Of a stretch of DNA of 64,000 bases, positions 11,204-22,495 are shown in pieces. The notes below the pieces were generated by a model that was given only the letters and a program-made list of their open reading frames with translations, searched no databases and was not told where the DNA came from. Position 1 is the stretch's first letter. Each line of letters starts with the position of its first letter. The stretch spans positions 20,997,391-21,061,390 of the forward strand of contig JAKSZU010000025.1 in NCBI GenBank assembly GCA_026018925.1. The letters run 5' to 3'. The position numbers and the translations under genes were made by a program. This stretch comes from Tupaia tana (taxonomy: Eukaryota; Chordata; Mammalia; Scandentia; Tupaiidae).

Positions 11204-11560
11204 TGGGAAAATTATAAAATAATTATATAGCAATAACCACACTCCTCTATGTCTCACATTAAACATTTTTAAACAATAATCTTAGTGTTTCCCATTGTTA
11301 GCAAGATTTATTCTCATCTTGCCAATTATAGTGTCCCCCACATACCACAGAAACCATGTTTGGTATTTCTCTTACAACCATCATGGAACCATATACAGTG
11401 CAGAGCAAATAAGAAACATAAAGAAAATAACTACTATTTGAATTATGAAAAAAAATCCAAGTATAACATATACTTTATTCAGATTTCATTGTAATTGTTA
11501 TAATCTGCTGTAAAGGGTAAGTCAAGTATGTATTTCAGAATAAGTATCAATTATCTACGA
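11203..11560. other. No gene or recognised repeat
   Basis: Unassigned AT-rich sequence. Confidence 0.5.
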
Positions 11561-11564
11561 TGTG

Positions 11565-11790
11565 TGGCAGGCTTTGTGTAAGTACCTTAGTCCTGACAGA
11601 ATTCATTCCTCCTGTACTGAGTGCTCTAGCTTCCTATTTTGTCAGATGCTTTCCTATCTCTTGGGGATATGGCAGTAAACAAAACAGACCACTTATCTGC
11701 TCTCATGGAGAGTATATTCTAATAGAATTACAGTGGCTGTCTGAAGAGGAGCACAAATAGAAAATAAAGAAATGTATTACCACAATACCA
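11565..11790 (-). mobile_element. L2/MIR-type 3' remnant
   Basis: GTGTGGCAGGCTTTGTGTAA, TTGGGGATATGGCAGTAAAC and CTCTCATGGAGAGTATATTC follow the order of the antisense L2-type 3' region ('GGGATACAGCAGTGAACAAAACAG ... CTCATGGAGCTTACATTCTA' pattern, shortened here). The exact family is uncertain. Confidence 0.55.
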
Positions 11791-12878
11791 GACAAAATGG
11801 TAGGACAGGCATCCATAGCTGGTTTTTCCTCTGCTTTTTGGAGGAAAGTGTCTTTGACAACTGGAAATGATCTAGGCTTCAGAGAAATGCTTGAGAAACA
11901 GCATTTTCAGAACAATGTTCTCGATAACCTGATCCACTCGCTGTGGAAGAGCTAGACTGAGTTTTATTTTCACGAGAGATCACAATAATGGATTTTGGTG
12001 TTACAGTAACAGTTTTCATTTAATACTGAACAATTGTTCTTTAGTTTGACTACACATATTTGGTGGAATTGTATCCTAATTCTCTGTGCAAAATTGCATA
12101 AATCTCACCAACATCTGTCTACTAAATATTCTCTCTCTTCATTCCATAGCAGAGCAGAGATACTTATACTAAGCATTCCTTATCCATGTTGGTGTTTGGT
12201 TAAAAAAAGAAATTGAGGTGAAGTTTGCATTTAGGGAAAAAAAAATACCTGACTTAGTGGATAGATCTGGCTGTTAGTTAATAGAGTTTATTTAGATCAC
12301 AAAAATAATAATTGTCTGTATACTATTACTTTCTTGCATAAATAGAAAGCAGGATTATGCAGCCACTAGAGGAATATTGCTTACCTGGCTGTGGTCAGCC
12401 AAATGGCATTTTTGCTATACAGAAAATTTGGAGCTTAAAGCTGCAGTGTGAGCAAAAGCAGAGTTTAAACACATTCTTTTAAAGGTCCTTTGCCCTGGGG
12501 ATGTCTACTGGAAATATAGAGTCACCCCACCTGGGAGATGTCGGAGTGCTCTGATTCATTTGTGCATCTGTGGTTTTGTCCCAGGGGAGTACATTTCCTA
12601 CATACAAACTAAAAACTGTGCCACTGTATAAAGCATTTCTCACTGTGACTTCTGTCAGGTTTAAGCCACATGAGCTAGTGTAGTGAAAAACAGTGTAAAC
12701 GAAGAGAATAATACCTAAGCATCTTCCATAAAGGGGAGCACTTGCAAGGAGGGAGGCGATGGTTTCCGTAGACTGCACAGGCCACTTGAGCCTGTAGATC
12801 ATCCCAACTCTTTGCATAGCGTAGTTTATGTGCTTATGGTTGAGAGAGCTCTGAAGACACTATGAGCCACTGTAAAAA
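11790..12878. other. Gene-free; one unrecognised 112-codon open frame (12,479-12,817, minus)
   Basis: The minus frame at 12,479-12,817 is the longest here. Its translation shows no domain, signal or composition that I recognise. No splice context or promoter supports it, so I do not call a gene. Confidence 0.5.
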
Positions 12879-12880
12879 TA

Positions 12881-13306
12881 CAAGGAGTCTTCAAAATTTT
12901 ATGGAAAATACATATCATGAAAAAACTATGCAAAGGGACCAGAATTTAGCATAATGGCTATGTCGCCGGACTCCCATGTAGTCGACCGTGGTTCAAGTCC
13001 CGGACCTGGTTGCTTAAACTCACGCCGGGCATGTGTGTGTGTGCGTGCCCAAGATCCCAAGAGGAGAATGGAGGAGAAGGGATTGTAGTGTGGCCACCCC
13101 CCCGGGGGGTGATTTCTCCCTTTCTGTCTCTATGTCTCTCTCTGACTTTCTGGCGAGCACACATGCCCTATAGCAAAAACCTCTCCAAAACCAAAACAAA
13201 ACAAAACAAAATACAAAAAAACTATGCCCAGATTTCAAATTTTTTGCACCTAAATAAACTTGTACTTTAATTAGATTTTCCTCATGGACTTTTTGAAGTC
13301 CTCTCA
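12881..13306. mobile_element. Mariner-like MITE split by a SINE
   Basis: The left half is 12,881-12,931 (CAAGGAGTCTTCAAAATTTT) and the right half about 13,227-13,306 (ending GGACTTTTTGAAGTCCTCTC). The two ends are inverted repeats. TA flanks lie at 12,879-12,880 and 13,307-13,308. It is the same family as 7,255-7,392, so the MITE is older than the SINE it carries. Confidence 0.75.
12920..13226 (+). mobile_element. Long-form tRNA-SINE nested in a MITE, 12-bp target duplication
   Basis: The body runs from about 12,935 (GGGACCAGAATTTAGCATAA) to the A-rich tail near 13,214. AAAAAACTATGC is repeated on both sides (12,920-12,931 and about 13,215-13,227). The tail is (AAAAC)n. The B-box-like GGTTCAAGTCCCGGACC is intact. 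Confidence 0.9.
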
Positions 13307-13606
13307 TAGATAATTTTCATTATTATTAATTCAACTTTAACCTGAATTCCATATTATTTCTTTTTTATAATTATTTTTTCTATCATAGACATTATCCATA
13401 TTGGAGGTAGGGGGAGAAAGATTGACTGTATTTTTCCGAATCTCCTTCTGGCCCACAAGTAAGAGAAAAAGAATTTGAAAATAAAAGTAGCAATAAAGAA
13501 TCTGTACTGCTCTGAAGGATCTTGCCATCCATAATGTTTAGTTTTGTATATTTTTTAGACCCAGTTTTCAGCTAATGGGGGTGGTACATAACATATTTTA
13601 CGGTTT

Positions 13607-13894
13607 ATAAAATACATCTTTTGAGGGCTAGCAGGTTGCATGCTAGTTAAGGCACTGGACTCCCACATAGTTGACTGTGATTCAAGTTCCAGACCTAGTT
13701 CCATGAAACTCATGCATACCCCAAATCCCAGGAGGAGTATGGAGGAGAAGGGATGTAGCATGGCCATCTTCCTTCTCCAGGGGGGTGACTTATTGCATTC
13801 TGTCTCTCTGTCTCCCTTGGCCTCTCCAGCGAGCACACACACCTTATAGCAAAAATCTCTCAATGAATAAATAACTAAATAAAATAAAATACAT
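13607..13894 (+). mobile_element. Long-form tRNA-SINE with 11-bp target duplication
   Basis: Head AGGGCTAGCAGGTTGCATGC, tail CACCTTATAGCAAAAATCTC then (AAATA)n. ATAAAATACAT occurs at 13,607-13,617 and at 13,884-13,894. The core is shorter than usual and diverged. Confidence 0.85.
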
Positions 13895-14397
13895 GCTTTC
13901 TTCTTTTAGTCCTTCTTTCCATCATCCTTGTTTACCTTCTTTCTTCTGTCCTTTTTCCTCCCATCCTTCTTTCCTTCAGAATATATTTGTTAGGTAGCAT
14001 TGTGTGCAAAACACTCTATTAGACGTGATTATGTTATTGGTTTGGCTTTGGAGGGCTTTACAGTCTGACTACCAAAGTTTTGTCTACATCAAGAATTTTA
14101 ACTTACCGACATTTTCTCTTTCGTGCAAAGCTGAGCTCATTTGCTTCAAGATCAAGAGCCATCGTATCAGCTTCCAGCTGACAGCTCGATCATAGTTTCT
14201 TATTAAACAAATACGTTTAAATGAAAATATGTAAATTATATAATAATTATTTCTGTAATCTAATAAATTTAAGGTTAATGGTGAGGAAACAAACTCATCT
14301 GTTTTTCCATTGCTCAGAACCAGTGGTTTGTTTTGTCCTTAGGGTAATGGAAGGTGGGGGTCCTATGCATATGAAGAGAAACCTAAACTTGGCAGAA

Positions 14398-14505
14398 ATG
14401 TGTTGTGGTAGCTTCCTTGGGCTGCCACAAAAAAACTGTCACAACGTTGGTGGCTTATTAAGAAAGCAGAACTTATTCTCACAGAGGCCCACAAGTGTAA
14501 ATTCC

Positions 14506-14513
<8 letters not shown>
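14398..14513 (+). mobile_element. Left part of an old eutherian repeat split by an L1
   Basis: TTGGGCTGCCACAAAAAAAC, TGGTGGCTTATTAAGAAAGC and AACTTATTCTCACAGAGGCC follow a common mammalian repeat whose consensus reads 'GGCTGCCATAACAAA...TTTATTCTCACAG'. The right part resumes at about 15,183. I cannot name the family. Confidence 0.6.
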
Positions 14514-14514
<1 letters not shown>

Positions 14515-14546
<32 letters not shown>

Positions 14547-15182
14547 TATCCCCTATGTATGGTTTTATTGATTAAAATAATTCATAAGTGAGCTTTTAAA
14601 ATTTGTTAATAGATTCAATTTTTTTAAAAATATTTTATTTAATATCACTTATCATCATTATTATTAATTTTTAATTTGACCAGAGATAGAGAAAGGGAAA
14701 GTGAGAAGACAAGCCACCAGGTCCATGACTTGAACCATGGTCAATCATTTGGAGTCCATTGCCTTAACCACCATGCCACCTGCTGGCCTCTATATATACA
14801 TCCAATTGCTGTATATCATCACAGCTTATAAAATTAACTTTTCCAGCATGCATATGCTTCATATTAGTTCAGTTAAAGATATTATCATACACATTATCAC
14901 CTACAGATAATTTTCCATATTTGTGTCCCTTAAATATTTCTCTTTCTTTTTTCTCCTCAAATCCCTTCCTCTCACCCTCTCCCATTTCTGATCCTACTCC
15001 CACATCGTCTCTAATATCCACAATTGTTCTCCATGATTTTATAGCTTCCAATCTTTCAGTTTCTGCTGTAGAGTGTGAACATTAGGTATATATTAAGTGG
15101 GGACATACAACGTCTCTCTTTCATAGTCTGGCTTGCTTTGCCTAGCAATAAAACGCCCATATTCATCCACTTTTTATCACAT
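14515..15182 (-). mobile_element. L1 3' end with antisense poly(A) tail, carrying a short SINE
   Basis: Poly(T) at 14,516-14,543 is the reversed tail. The stretch 14,860-15,180 matches the L1 3' end at 1.15-1.35 kb (AGTGGGGACATACAACGTCT here, AGTGGAGACATACAATGTCT there; GGCTTGCTTTGCCTAGCAAT). A short SINE (14,683-14,789) sits within. Confidence 0.75.
14670..14790 (-). mobile_element. Short-form tRNA-SINE inside the L1
   Basis: Reverse order: TTTAATTTGACCAGAGATAG tail, GA-rich part, then straight to the tRNA-like head (AAGCCACCAGGTCCATGACT, TTAACCACCATGCCACCTGC). The roughly 110-bp middle block of the long form is absent. This defines the short class. Confidence 0.8.
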
Positions 15183-15515
15183 GCCAGGGTCTTGGCAGAG
15201 CTGAAGCCCCAACAAAGGCTCCTGGAGTGAACGCTTCCTTGCCTTATGCAGTTTCTGGTGGCTGCAGGTGTTGCCTGGTTTGTGGCAGTATACAAGAACA
15301 GTCTCTGCCTTCGTCATCACATGGCTTTCCTCCTGTGGTCCTGCGTGTCCTTTTCTGTCTTTTATAAGACTATGCTCACCAGATTTAGGGCCTAAGCTAA
15401 GCTATTGTGATCTTATCTTTGTCCTTAATTATCTCTGCAATGACTCTATTTCTAAATAAAAACACATTACAAGGTTGTAAGAAGACATGAATTTTCAGGG
15501 GACACTATTCAACCT
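15183..15515 (+). mobile_element. Right part of the old repeat split by the L1
   Basis: TCATCACATGGCTTTCCTCC, GTCCTTTTCTGTCTTTTATA, TTATCTCTGCAATGACTCTA and GGGGACACTATTCAACC continue the same consensus that starts at 14,398. The pair shows a nested insertion. Confidence 0.6.
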
Positions 15516-15519
15516 ACTT

Positions 15520-16410
15520 CCTGTGTCAATTTGCAAAGTGAGAATTTTAGAATTGGTAAAATGCTGTGATATTCCACTAAGATTTCCCTTCAGGAAAGGG
15601 GGAGTGACTAGACATGTTAGACAAATCGATAGTTACAAATGGGAACTGTCTCTGCTGATAAGAGTCACCTCATCCACGAATCCCTGAATAGTTGCACCCA
15701 ACGACCAACGAAGAGAGGAGGAGGTATAAACAGTCAACCGCCATGCTCTTACTCAAGGTAGTTTTCAAACAGACATCATGTCTTTAGTGTTCAATGCATG
15801 ATCAGTCTAGGTTTCTGCCGAGATTCATTGCATCTTCACCTGCCCATCCACTTAATGCCTCACCATCCTTCTTTCCACTCCTTCCTTTCCCTTGACGGCT
15901 GCCCAATCCCACTTCCAAGAGCATTCACATATTTATCTCTCAGATCCTACTTTGTTTGTTTCAGATTCTACTTCCTGGAGAATCTATCCTTTTATCTAGA
16001 AGATACAGGTACACAAAATAATACTAGCCTTGATTGTCTGTGATGTCATCTGATACATTTTTATTCTATTCTGTTCCATCTCAATATATTCCATTCTTCT
16101 GTTCTGTTGTCCATTTTATTAACAAAAATGCATGTCAAGATATACTGAAGGGATGCAATAAGCCGTAATTTGAAAAGAAATTAAAAACAAAAATAAAACA
16201 AACATAAAAACCCCACTATTCTTTCATACTTGTTCTGAAACTAAAGTGCATCCTTTTCATCACAAAGTTCTTTTGGCTCCATAGAGGCAAATCTTCGTTT
16301 ACAAATACATTAATAATAGTCTTATAGACCATAAAAACAATAACTTGTGTTATTAAGTTTTGCTAAAATATTATTATAATTTCTAGAAATGCATGTATAA
16401 GTGCATGTTA
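15520..16410. other. Gene-free, no recognised repeat
   Basis: Unassigned sequence. The stretch 15,790-16,020 is C/T-rich and could be an old LTR or DNA transposon, but no family is recognised. Confidence 0.45.
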
Positions 16411-16413
16411 AAA

Positions 16414-16710
16414 ACATAACTAGGGGGGAACCAGCAGTTAGCGTAATGGCTATGTCGCTGAACTCCCACATAGTCGACCGCGGTTCGCGTCTCGGACCCG
16501 GTGGCTTACAACTCATGCCAGGCGCATGTGCGTGCATGCCCAAGATCCTGAGAGGAGAATGGAGGAGAGGGGATTGCGGTGTGACCATCCCCCCTGGGGG
16601 GTGATTTCTCGCTTTCTGTCTCTATGTCTCTCTCTGTCTGTCTGGCGAGCGCACGCACCCTATAGCGAAAAACCTCTCCAAAAAAAAAAAAAAAAAAACA
16701 CATAACTAGG
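16414..16710 (+). mobile_element. Young long-form tRNA-SINE, first of three in a row
   Basis: The body is about 16,425-16,699 with head GGAACCAGCAGTTAGCGTAA, an intact CpG-rich B-box-like GGTTCGCGTC, and a pure A tail. ACATAACTAGG is duplicated at 16,414-16,424 and 16,700-16,710. Confidence 0.92.
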
Positions 16711-16915
16711 GGACCAGCAGATAAGGTAGCAGTTAAATCACTGAACTTCCACATGGCCAACCTCGGTTGGAGTCCCGGACCCAGTGACTTGAAACTCATA
16801 CTGGGTGTGTGTGCATGCACGCCCAGATCCCAAGAGAAGAAAGGAAGAGAAGGGATTGCGGTGTGACCCTTCCCCCCTGGAAGGTGATTTATCACTTTCC
16901 CTCTCACTTTCTCTG

Positions 16916-16962
<47 letters not shown>

Positions 16963-17012
16963 GGTGAGTATATGCACCCTAAGACAAAAACATAAATAAA
17001 AATAAATAAATA
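16711..17012 (+). mobile_element. Long-form tRNA-SINE with expanded (TC)n, second of three
   Basis: Head GGACCAGCAGATAAGGTAGC, core AGAGAAGGGATTGCGGTGTG, then about 16-17 TC units at 16,917-16,950, and tail GCACCCTAAGACAAAAACAT with (AAAT)n. The TC region of the SINE has grown into a microsatellite. Confidence 0.88.
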
Positions 17013-17016
17013 ACCA

Positions 17017-17262
17017 GGCCCAGCTTGGCAGCATAATCAATAGTGAACTGAACTTTAGACCTTTCTGGAAGCCCTGTGGTTGAGCACAAGTTCAAATCCC
17101 CTGGTCAATTTGAAAAATGCCAGACTTGTGTGCACATGCCAAGGATTCTGAGGAGCTGGAGGGCTCAGGAAAGGGGTTCTCAGTGTGACTTTCTCTCTCT
17201 TTCTTTTTCTATCTCCATGCACACACATGAAGTCTCATTCATGAATAAATAAGATACTCAAA
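17017..17262 (+). mobile_element. Diverged tRNA-SINE, third of three
   Basis: GGCCCAGCTTGGCAGCATAA-like head, CACAAGTTCAAATCCCCTGG as B-box-like region, then GCCAGACTTGTGTGCACATG, GGGTTCTCAGTGTGACTTTC and a (AAATA) end. It lacks the CTATAGCAAAAA tail. It may be an older relative of the main family. Confidence 0.6.
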
Positions 17263-17432
17263 TAAGTTGACAAGTTACAGTTATGCAAAAGCCTTCATAT
17301 AGATGTGTCTAGCCTCTTTATTCATGACTGTCAAAACTGCAAAGAACCGAGATATTCCTCAGTAAAATAATGGGTATAAATAAACTGTGACATAACCAGA
17401 TGATGTCATATTATATAACATTTTAAAAAAGT

Positions 17433-17695
17433 GAAGACTGGAAGATGGCTCAGTGGTTTCATCACTGGATTCCCCTATGGCTGTCCGTGGTTCAAGTCCC
17501 AGACCCAGTGGCTTGAAACTCACACCAGACACCATTTAAAATCCTGGGAGGAGAGTGGAGGAGAAGAGATTGTGGTATGTCCATTCACTTGTGGGTGATT
17601 TCTCATTTTCCCTCTCACTGTCTCTGCCTTTCTTTCTCTTTGGTGAATGCCTGTGCCCTAGGGCAAAAACCTTTAAAAAATACAAGAATAAATAA
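17433..17695 (+). mobile_element. Long-form tRNA-SINE
   Basis: GGAAGATGGCTCAGTGGTTT head with B-box-like GGTTCAAGTCCCAGACCC, core GGAGGAGAAGAGATTGTGGT, tail TGCCCTAGGGCAAAAACCTT. Confidence 0.82.
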
Positions 17696-18141
17696 AAGAA
17701 ATGAGCTTCCATAATCATGGAAGAATCCTCAGTGTATATTACTATGTAAAAAAAAAAAGGCACTATGAAATTTACATATGGTATGATTCCAAATATAGGA
17801 CATATTTGCAAAGACAAAACTATGGACACAGAAGAGAACAATGACTGCTGGAATTTGAGATGAGAAGGGATGGACAAAAAATATTTTTTAGGGCAGTGAA
17901 ACTATTCTGTATGATACTACGATGGGGATATTGAGGCTATGTGTGGTGGAGGCCAGGGAATATATTGCAATGCTTAGTATTTTCTGCTCAAATTTATTAT
18001 GAGTGGTCAACACCTCAAAAATGAGTCTATTAAAATAAAAAAGGTCTTAGATCTTAAATAAATTTATTTAACAACTCCCAGACAGTTTCAAAGAGATTTT
18101 TTTTTAAAAGGCATACAGAGTTAAATAACAAAGAATGCCAG

Positions 18142-18401
18142 GACCAGCAGGTGGTTTAGTGCTTAAGACTCTGGACTCCCACCTGGCTGACCCAGTGGCT
18201 TGAAACCCACTCCAGGCATGTGTGTGTGCGCGTGTGCGTGTGCCCAAAATACCAAGAGGAGACGAGGAGAAAACACTACAGCATGGCCTTCCCCCTGAGG
18301 GGAGGTGGGCTGATTTCTCATCTTCTCACTTTCTGTCTCTCCCTTTGGCAAGCACACACATCTTGGAGGAAAAAATATTTCTCAATAAATAAATAAATAC
18401 A
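18142..18401 (+). mobile_element. Long-form tRNA-SINE lacking its B-box
   Basis: The head GGACCAGCAGGTGGTTTAGT runs through CTCCCACCTGGCTGACC directly into CAGTGGCTTGAAACC. The roughly 20 bases with the B-box-like GGTTCAAGTCC are deleted. The tail is CATCTTGGAGGAAAAAATAT and (AAAT)n. Confidence 0.82.
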
Positions 18402-18454
18402 GAGAATATCTTTAGAATTTCTTGTTTAAAGGACGTTAATTTTACACATTAGAA

Positions 18455-18700
18455 TTGGTTCCTGGCACAGAGTAACACGCTGTTCAGGAGTAGTGGGATT
18501 CGATGTGGTCAGTGGGGTTTGAAACCCCAGCCAGTCAGTCTGCCATATTCCAGGCATGTGCCCAGGATCTGAGAGAATGGAGGACTGAAAGAAAGGGATC
18601 ATGGCACGACCAGACCTTATGGAGGGTGCTCATCGCTCTCCTTTCACAAGTGTGCTGCGTGAGTTCTGTCATGAAGAAAGGGAATACAAGAAAAAATAAG
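18455..18700 (+). mobile_element. Very diverged tRNA-SINE (tentative)
   Basis: GGTTCCTGGCACAGAGTAAC, then GTGGGGTTTGAAACCCCAGC as a degenerate B-box region, GGCATGTGCCCAGGATCTGA and GAAAGGGATCATGGCACGAC keep part of the family order. The end is unclear. Confidence 0.5.
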
Positions 18701-19002
18701 TTTTTAAAACAAAATAAATGATCAAAAAGAGCTGATTAAAGGACAGCAAAGATTATTCTGCTAATGTATACATCCCCATGTCATTTATCTAAAACAAACT
18801 TTATATGTCTTAAGTATCTGACAACAGAGGAAGCCTTAAATAAAAGATGATGTGTAGTATTTAGCAGCATTTTCCCATTAATTAAAACAAGAGTGCACAA
18901 GAGAATTAATGAAGGAATAAGTAAAAATCAAAGGGGTGCATTAATTTTTAATGACCTGAAATGACTTAAGTATTTGTTAATAAGCATTTATGATAACAAT
19001 TC

Positions 19003-19012
19003 TTCTCTCTCT

Positions 19013-19056
<44 letters not shown>

Positions 19057-19288
19057 TCCTGTATGTGCACTGGCTACAGACAGAGAGAGAGAGAGAGATG
19101 AAAAGTGAGAAATCACCTCCCAAGGGTATAATCATGCTACAATCTCTTCTCCTCCATTTCCCTCTATGGATTTTGGTCATGCATGCACATATGCCAAGCG
19201 TGTTTTTCAGGCCACTATGTCTGGACTTGAACAATAAGCCATGTGGGGTCCAGCCACCTTAACCACCAAAAAACTGGCTAGCCCCTGA
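19003..19288 (-). mobile_element. tRNA-SINE (minus) preceded by a (TC)n microsatellite
   Basis: The SINE is about 19,052-19,286: CTCCCAAGGGTATAATCATG, TCTTCTCCTCCATTTCCCTC, GGACTTGAACAATAAGCCAT, ending AAAACTGGCTAGCCCC. TC repeats at 19,003-19,049 lie where the A-rich tail would be. Confidence 0.78.
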
Positions 19289-19289
19289 A

Positions 19290-22205
19290 AACAACAATCT
19301 CTCCAGCTGCCAACAGACTAAAGAAAAAGCCATGGCCTGAAATAGCCAAAATAAGAAACTATTTCAAAATAGATTTTTTCTGGAAAGGCCTTTTTATTCG
19401 CCTTTCAAAAATGATGTAGTATTTAAAATTAAGCATTTATATATAATCTTTGGGTCCATAAGTAACAAAGAGCAAGGAGTTGTAGAAATTGCTGAGCAAT
19501 TGAATAATATGGGTTTTTGTGTATATACGTGTATGTCGTTAGATACTAGATCGGAAGATTTATACATATATCTGAAAATAGAGATTCAAAAGTTCAAAAT
19601 CCACTGTAAAAGATAACATAATAAGAACATGTACGTCACAGATTAGTTTGCCCAAAACATTCAAGAAAGAAAAGGAATTTTATGAAATTTTCTGTAAACC
19701 ACTGGCTGGAAAAGTTGAAGCTAAAAATTAGATTGGATAAAAATAAAAAGAATAAAATCTGTACAGTATATTTCTTTGGGCATTAGGAATTCTTTAGATT
19801 TCTACCTATTTTTTCTTGAAATCTTGATTGAACAGGTTTGATTTCAAAGCATCAGTTTTAATGCATCCTGGAAGTGCAAAGGGCTGAGACAGACCGTCAG
19901 GTGCCATGTATCCCAAATGAGCTGAAAACAAAGTGGGATGAAGCTAAATTCCAACTCTTATTTTATCTCCTGGTGTGTCTATATGACACATAACATTAGC
20001 TCATGCCCTTACACTGCACATTAATATTTCATATATTTCTCTCTGGCTTGTTTCACCCTGTATAATCTTGAGTCTTCTCTTGTCCCTGTCACAGATAGGA
20101 AATAAATGCAAAAATGTTTGTCAGTTGTGTGAGTGTGTATAGCAACAGGTAATCAAACTGTAATATCTAATATAAAAGGAAAAGAGAAAACAAGGCATTA
20201 GAAGACAACACAATATAATGTATATGACTTTGTCTCAATATTCATCAACTTCTTTACCAGCCCTCAAAATAGCAATTATCTTTCTCGACTTCAGGTAACA
20301 GCATAGTTTCCAAAACAGCCATCTGGATCAGTAAATGGTTTTTCTGATTTAGAGTAAAAGTTGCCACCACCCCTCCATAAATGAGCACAAGTCACCAGCA
20401 ATTTTTATCCCCAAGTCATTAAAATAAAACAAAGCAATGATTACATAAACACACACACACACAAACCAACAACAACAACTAAGTAAAACAACACAAAGTG
20501 CCAAATGCATATACCCCAAGACACACTCCCAGCCCAGGATCCAAACCCTGAATTCAGGATATTGAGCCTTCAGTAATTCATCTTCTTAAAAATCCTGTGT
20601 GATATTGGTTACCCTAGCACAATGTCAAGGCTGTCACAGTGACTCTCTCTTGTTACCCAAAGCAGAGACACAGAGCCCAGAAAGGTCCTGGTACTCTGAT
20701 AAACTCCTCTGAGAAAACAGCACGTATGTCCAAGATTTCAATTCTCTTGAAATCAATACACTTCCAAATATCTCTAGGAAGCCAGGCCTCTTGCGAAGCA
20801 GACTGTTCTTTCCAGATGTGCAGCTGCCTTACCTTGGGTACTTTAGCACTTAGCGGTCGATTAACTGTTACAAGAACTGATTGCCCTAAAGAAATAGGTC
20901 CTTATCTTTTCAGCCCAGCAAGCCGAGGGTCGGTGAATACGAAGGGGAAAAGGCTCTGACAGGACTTGGCCATCTTGCACATGAGGTAAGAGGAGGAGGA
21001 TGATATGGTAGAGAAACAGGATTTGGTTGGATACCTTATTTTCCTTCCTGTCTGTGCTCAGATTTTAATATTTTACAATTCTCTTTATTCATCTTTCTTC
21101 TTCCTTAATGCAAAAATACTATATACCCAGCTAAAATCCTCCACGATAAGCAGCAGCGGTAAGCTCCTCTGCAAAATAAAAGCTCCCCCCAGGCACATTA
21201 AAAGCGAGGTAGAAATTGGTTAATATTTCTCCATAAGCTGTTTTATTCAATGCTGCTTTACTCAACACTGTGGATTCTCCCCTGGGAGGTCGTAACACTT
21301 ACTATAAGTACGTTTGCACACCATGAAATCACCGTCAACTGAGCTAGCTGTAAATCAATTAATTCTTTGCATGGCCTATGCCTTATTTAAAATATAAAAT
21401 CAGAAAAATTCATGTTTACATAGAACATTTATAATATATTAGCACTATTTTCAGGATGAAATATTTTTGACTTAGGAAAGTGGTGCACTGAACGTTTACA
21501 AGGAAAAACATTTTTTTTTTTTTTTTTTACCCCAAAAGAATTGTATCGTTTCAAACTTTCATGAGGTAGAAGGAATTGCTCGGAGTGAAAAGTTTCTTTT
21601 ACTTTTGTTTTTTTTTGCTTCTTAAACAACTTCACTTAGAAACATTTAAGTGTCACTTCTTTAAAACCGACCCTAATGATTTCACATGTTTTCTAAAAAT
21701 ATTTGTTATCTTTAGTCTCTGGGTGTTCTGTAACTACATGCCCTCACTCACAGGACTTCTCGCTATCACTATTTACCCTCCAGGAAGTAGAATAAACAGT
21801 AGATGAAGGCATCTCATGCCTTCCCTAATTCAAACAGAAATTAGTTTGACATTTACCATATGGAAAAGGGATTGACGTGATCCAAATGATTAAGTGAAGA
21901 CCAGACTCTGTCCATGACCTCTAAAGGCATGCGTTATTTTATCAACTACTGAGTCAGGACAGTGCGGTCATTTCAGGCAGAGTCTATGGAGCCAGACCCC
22001 CTCGGTTTATATTCTGTTGACTCCACTCATTTCTTAACTCAATTGTAGAGAGTTGACAAAAAAAATAAAAAGCTGTTTACTGATGACAATGTATATAGTA
22101 AGGTCTTTGTCTTAACTGATATGTATGGTATTCTTGCTAGGAAAAGCCATGTTGTACACTGTAAAGGTATATGTGATTAAATATAAATCAAAATTTAAAA
22201 AATAA
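19290..22205. other. 2.9 kb SINE-free, gene-free stretch
   Basis: No gene, SINE or LINE that I can name. It has a small (AC)n at 20,449-20,462 and a poly(T) at 21,510-21,529. A 106-codon plus frame at 20,639-20,959 is unrecognised. A possible MIR scrap (GGAGCCAGACCCCCTCGGTT) lies near 21,989. Low SINE density makes it a place to look for conserved non-coding DNA. Confidence 0.45.
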
Positions 22206-22213
22206 ATAAATAA

Positions 22214-22495
22214 AGGGAACCAGCAGTTAGCGTAATGGCTATGTCACTGGACTCCCACGTAGTTGACCGTGGTTCACGTCCCAGACCCGGTGGCTTAAAA
22301 CTCACGCCAGGCGCATGTGTGTGCATGCCCAAGATCCCAAGATGTGAATGGAGGAGAAGGGATTGCGGCGTGACCATCCCCTCTGGGGGGGTGATTTCTT
22401 GCTTTCTGTCTCTGTGTCTCTCACTGTCTGTCTGGCGAGCGCACGCGCCCTATAGCGAAAACCTCTCCAAAATAAATAAATAAATAAATAAAAAT
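22214..22495 (+). mobile_element. Young long-form tRNA-SINE with (AAAT)n tail
   Basis: Head GGGAACCAGCAGTTAGCGTA, GGGGGTGATTTCTTGCTTTC, CGCACGCGCCCTATAGCGAA and an (AAAT)n tail. AAATAAATAAA also precedes the head, so the target was probably an AAAT-rich site. Confidence 0.92.

Noticed and set aside
12479-12817. Possible exon, 112-codon minus frame
   Set aside because: No recognised domain, no splice sites that I could support and no neighbouring exon; length is within what random AT-rich DNA gives.
20639-20959. Possible exon, 106-codon plus frame followed by a donor-like ATGAGGTAAGAGG near 20,981
   Set aside because: One donor-like word after an unrecognised frame is weak; the frame stops before the donor.
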